Positions 63,387-64,000 of a DNA stretch of 64,000 nt are shown here, in pieces. The translations under genes were made by a program, and so were the position numbers. A model generated the notes under the pieces. The model was not told where the DNA came from, ran no database searches, and saw only the letters and a program-made list of their open reading frames with translations. Origin of the DNA: Chloroflexus sp. Y-396-1 (GTDB taxonomy: Bacteria > Chloroflexota > Chloroflexia > Chloroflexales > Chloroflexaceae); assembly GCF_000516515.1 (NCBI RefSeq), contig NZ_KI911784.1, forward strand, positions 496,001 to 560,000. Reading direction: 5' to 3'. The number at the start of each line of letters is the position of its first letter. Positions within the stretch are counted from its first letter, which is position 1.

Positions 63387-63458
63387 GGTAAACCTGCACG
63401 GGGAAACGCGACACAGCGACGATGCAGAGCCAAGACCCCACACCGTCGCCGGTCATGC

Positions 63459-64000
63459 TTACTCATCTTCATCAATATAACGACCACCCCGCCGACGTAC
63501 AGTAGGTTGGATTGGCTGGTCTTCCTCTTCCACATCCTCCTCTTCGGTATCGGTTCGTTCCACCTGCGGCAGGGTAAAGAAATACGTTCCAGACGCTGCA
63601 GGATCGGCTGTGATCGCCGGATGACTATCGAGCAACGCTTGCAAGAACGAACGTGAAGCCGGACGCAGCACGTTGTAGGCAACATATAAATCATTAAACG
63701 TCACCCGATACACCGGCTGCTCGCGGCTCCCACCCCGCTCGCCCATCACCTCGCAAACATGTTCAAGAACCATCTCGGCCTTACGCCGTTCACTCATCGG
63801 GAAAGCCTTCAGATTACGCAATTTCCCGTAGCGATTCTGGGTCGGCAATACATCCTCATCAATGGCACAGTAGAAGGTCAGGTTGGCAAATGCAAACCGG
63901 TTCTTCTTCTCATCAAACGTCAGCAAACGATCGGTTGTCTCACCACCCTCTTCGTAGCTGATGGTAAAGACATTCACCGCGTCAGTCCGACTAATCGTGA
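63459..64000 (-). CDS. Hypothetical protein, 5' end probably outside window
   Basis: The frame is open from the right edge and ends at 63459. A GTG at 63977 would give 172 residues, but the frame continues upstream without a stop (ISRTDAVNVF), so the start may lie outside. It has a mixed N-terminal part (VFTISYEEGGETTDRLL), a helical SERRKAEMVLEHVCEVMGE, and a very acidic linker TDTEEEDVEEEDQPIQP before a basic VRRRGGRYIDEDE end. I do not recognise a family. It is 72 bases upstream of the HEAT-repeat gene and may be cotranscribed. Confidence 0.6.
   Translation of the reverse strand, partial: TISRTDAVNVFTISYEEGGETTDRLLTFDEKKNRFAFANLTFYCAIDEDVLPTQNRYGKLRNLKAFPMSERRKAEMVLEHVCEVMGERGGSREQPVYRVTFNDLYVAYNVLRPASRSFLQALLDSHPAITADPAASGTYFFTLPQVERTDTEEEDVEEEDQPIQPTVRRRGGRYIDEDE

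Overview
The window looks like chromosomal DNA of a filamentous anoxygenic phototroph of the Chloroflexus type. This is an inference from gene content, not a database match. A CaiB-type CoA-transferase lies directly before an HMG-CoA-lyase-like enzyme, the arrangement I know for succinyl-CoA:(R)-citramalate CoA-transferase and (R)-citramalyl-CoA lyase in Chloroflexus aurantiacus. Other pointers are a GTP-type PEP carboxykinase, a response regulator fused to a Roadblock domain, an L31 with a long tail, and many GC-rich palindromic intergenic repeats. No tRNA, rRNA, transposase or CRISPR array was seen.

Region 1 (1-11278) is the most interesting part. It holds a type III CRISPR-Cas locus of subtype III-D character. 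Eight minus-strand genes, mostly joined by ATGA overlaps, encode in order of transcription: a CARF-domain nuclease candidate, a compact Cas10 with an intact GGDD motif and no HD domain, a 121-residue unknown, a Csm3-like Cas7, Csx10 with a helical C-terminal extension, a tandem-RAMP Cas7, Csx19, and a large TIGR03986-like RAMP protein cut by the window edge. Upstream lies a CARF domain fused to a LuxR-type helix-turn-helix. Divergent from it is a P-loop NTPase fused to about one and a half Csx3 (ring nuclease) modules. Together these could make, sense, transduce and erase a cyclic oligoadenylate signal. No cas1, cas2, cas6 or array is inside the window.

Region 2 (11316-15000) has a glycosyltransferase, a permease with a consensus promoter followed by a palindrome, and repeat-rich non-coding DNA. 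Region 3 (14828-22617) is a GntR-controlled operon: CoA-transferase, citramalyl-CoA lyase, hydantoinase A and B subunits and a carbamoylsarcosine-amidase-like hydrolase. Palindromes of the type TTGTATACAA lie on its promoter and at the regulator's own start codon.

Region 4 (23164-36300) is mostly housekeeping: a lipoprotein, a membrane protein, nadD, rsmG, pspA, thymidine kinase, a LOG-family protein, purK-purE, rfbB, a WYL regulator and the ribosomal-protein genes rplU-rpmA-rpmE with a clear terminator. Region 5 (36360-48376) carries the Roadblock response regulator, aspS, a prenyl-synthase homologue with degraded Asp-rich motifs, a penicillin-acylase-family enzyme, a CCA/poly(A)-polymerase-type protein, a CheY-like protein, an AEC transporter and a TRAP binding protein. 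Region 6 (48825-64000) has the TRAP permease genes, PEP carboxykinase, secG, a peptide-type binding protein, a PyrK-like protein, a membrane glycosyltransferase, and a minus-strand cluster of a HEAT-repeat protein, PIG-L deacetylase, FemAB-like protein, murE and a degenerate dihydroorotate-dehydrogenase-like protein. The last gene runs out of the window.

Long intergenic stretches hold at least two families of dispersed palindromic repeats and no convincing genes. Starts were chosen from ribosome-binding sites and overlaps, so several differ from the longest open frame.
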